Shown here: positions 63,588 through 64,000 of the stretch, piece by piece
How positions within the stretch are numbered: the stretch's first letter is position 1
How the letters are laid out: the number at the start of each line of letters is the position of its first letter
From: Setomelanomma holmii
Taxonomy: Eukaryota; Ascomycota; Dothideomycetes; Pleosporales; Phaeosphaeriaceae
Assembly: GCA_010015745.1 (NCBI GenBank)
Contig: ML978270.1
Location: forward strand, 36,287-100,286
Reading direction: 5' to 3'
Length of the DNA stretch: 64,000 bases
Notes under the pieces: model-generated
Told to the model about the DNA's origin: nothing
What the model saw: only the letters and a program-made list of their open reading frames with translations
Database searches by the model: none
Translations under genes and position numbers: made by a program

Positions 63588-64000
63588 TACTTATATTTGG
63601 TGGGAAGCTTGACTTTGCGACCGCTGGTGGTGGTTCTAGTTGGTGGTGGTGGTGTAGGCTCAGCAGCAGAACCATCACCAACAACAGGTTGCGCACAACG
63701 CGCTCTCTTTGCCTTTGACCCAGCCTTTTGTGGGGCTGCTCTCTTGCCTCTTTAGGGCAATTGTACAGCTTTTTAAGCGGTCGCAGCGTCTCTTTCCTCC
63801 TGTTTTTTGCGCTGAACTTCAAGCTTCTCTGCAGCCTTCCTTTCCTTCTCCTCCTCCCGCTCCTCTTTGGCTGCCTCTCTCGCTACACGCTTCTCTTTAG
63901 CAATCTTTTGCTTATACAAGTAGTTTTGAGCTCTAAGTTCCTTCATCTCAACTTTTTTGAGCTGCTCCTCTCTCTCTTCACGTGCTCTCACGGTCTCACA
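63588..64000 (-). pseudogene. 3' end of a second, decayed pogo/Fot1-type transposase (cut by the window edge)
   Basis: The minus frame enters at 64000 and runs to a TAG at 63588-63590. It contains a Glu/Lys/Arg-rich helical tract (EMKELRAQNYLYKQKIAKEKR, AAKEEREEEKERK), then KAVQLP, RGKRAAPQKAGSKAKRA and the end TSGRKVKLPTKYK. This charged C-terminal tract and 'GRKVxLPxKY' end are familiar from fungal pogo-type transposases. Two in-frame TAA codons (63773-63775 and 63752-63754) break it. It differs from the C-terminus of the element at 31.4-33.3 kb, so it is a second family. The catalytic part is beyond the window. Confidence 0.7.

Noticed and set aside
1..64000. CRISPR arrays, rRNA genes, polyketide/NRPS clusters
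   Set aside because: No regular repeat-spacer arrays, rRNA-like sequence or megasynthase domains are visible; the P450 at 61-63 kb stands alone.

Overview
The window is nuclear DNA of a filamentous ascomycete (Pezizomycotina). Genes are dense and lie on both strands. Introns are short (about 44-100 bp, a few over 200 bp) with GT...CTAAC/CTGAC...AG signals. Single-copy fungal genes can be recognised throughout: PFK1, NDC80, NIC96, ISN1, ETR1, MED17, MED27 and SFH5. A decayed pogo/Fot1-type DNA transposon fits a Dothideomycete, but that class is a guess. I rebuilt exon structures by hand so that phases close and family motifs read through the junctions; exon coordinates are given in each entry.

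Left part (1-12.6 kb): a 5' fragment of a secreted or ER protein (possibly EMC10), an FGGY carbohydrate kinase, a Vip1-type RRM protein with two metallothionein-like cysteine clusters at its C-terminus, another RRM-like protein, the PI-transfer protein SFH5, a flavocytochrome b2-type L-lactate dehydrogenase ending in a peroxisomal PTS1 (AKL), and an unusual Rab GTPase.

Centre (13.2-31.2 kb): six genes form a complete N-acetylglucosamine (GlcNAc) catabolic cluster. In order they are GlcNAc-6-P deacetylase (dac1, -), an intracellular GH3 enzyme fused to GNAT-like domains (nag3, +), an Ndt80/RON1-type regulator (ron1, +), a divergent hexokinase (hxk3, -), an MFS transporter (ngt1, -) and glucosamine-6-P deaminase (dam1, +). 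Together they give uptake, disaccharide cleavage, phosphorylation, deacetylation and deamination to fructose-6-P, plus a regulator. Spacers are wide (0.7-2.5 kb). The type is known from Trichoderma; details here are unusual: altered GH3 catalytic motifs, a 7-nt microexon in nag3, an overlapping uORF on ron1, and an intron that splits the dam1 start codon.

Directly downstream is a full-length but dead 1,864-bp pogo/Fot1-like transposon (31398-33261) with TA target duplication, 67-bp inverted repeats and a transposase frame broken only by six stop codons.

Right part (34-64 kb): a TMEM135-like membrane protein, MED27, an unrecognised Trp-rich protein, NIC96, ETR1, PFK1, a short-chain dehydrogenase, NDC80, a small uncharacterised protein, ISN1 (eight exons including 11-, 21- and 15-nt exons and one GC-AG intron), MED17, a secreted yellow/MRJP-like protein, a FAR1/GCM1-type zinc-binding protein, a cytochrome P450, and at the right edge the decayed 3' end of a second pogo-type transposase. 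I saw no tRNA, rRNA or CRISPR array.
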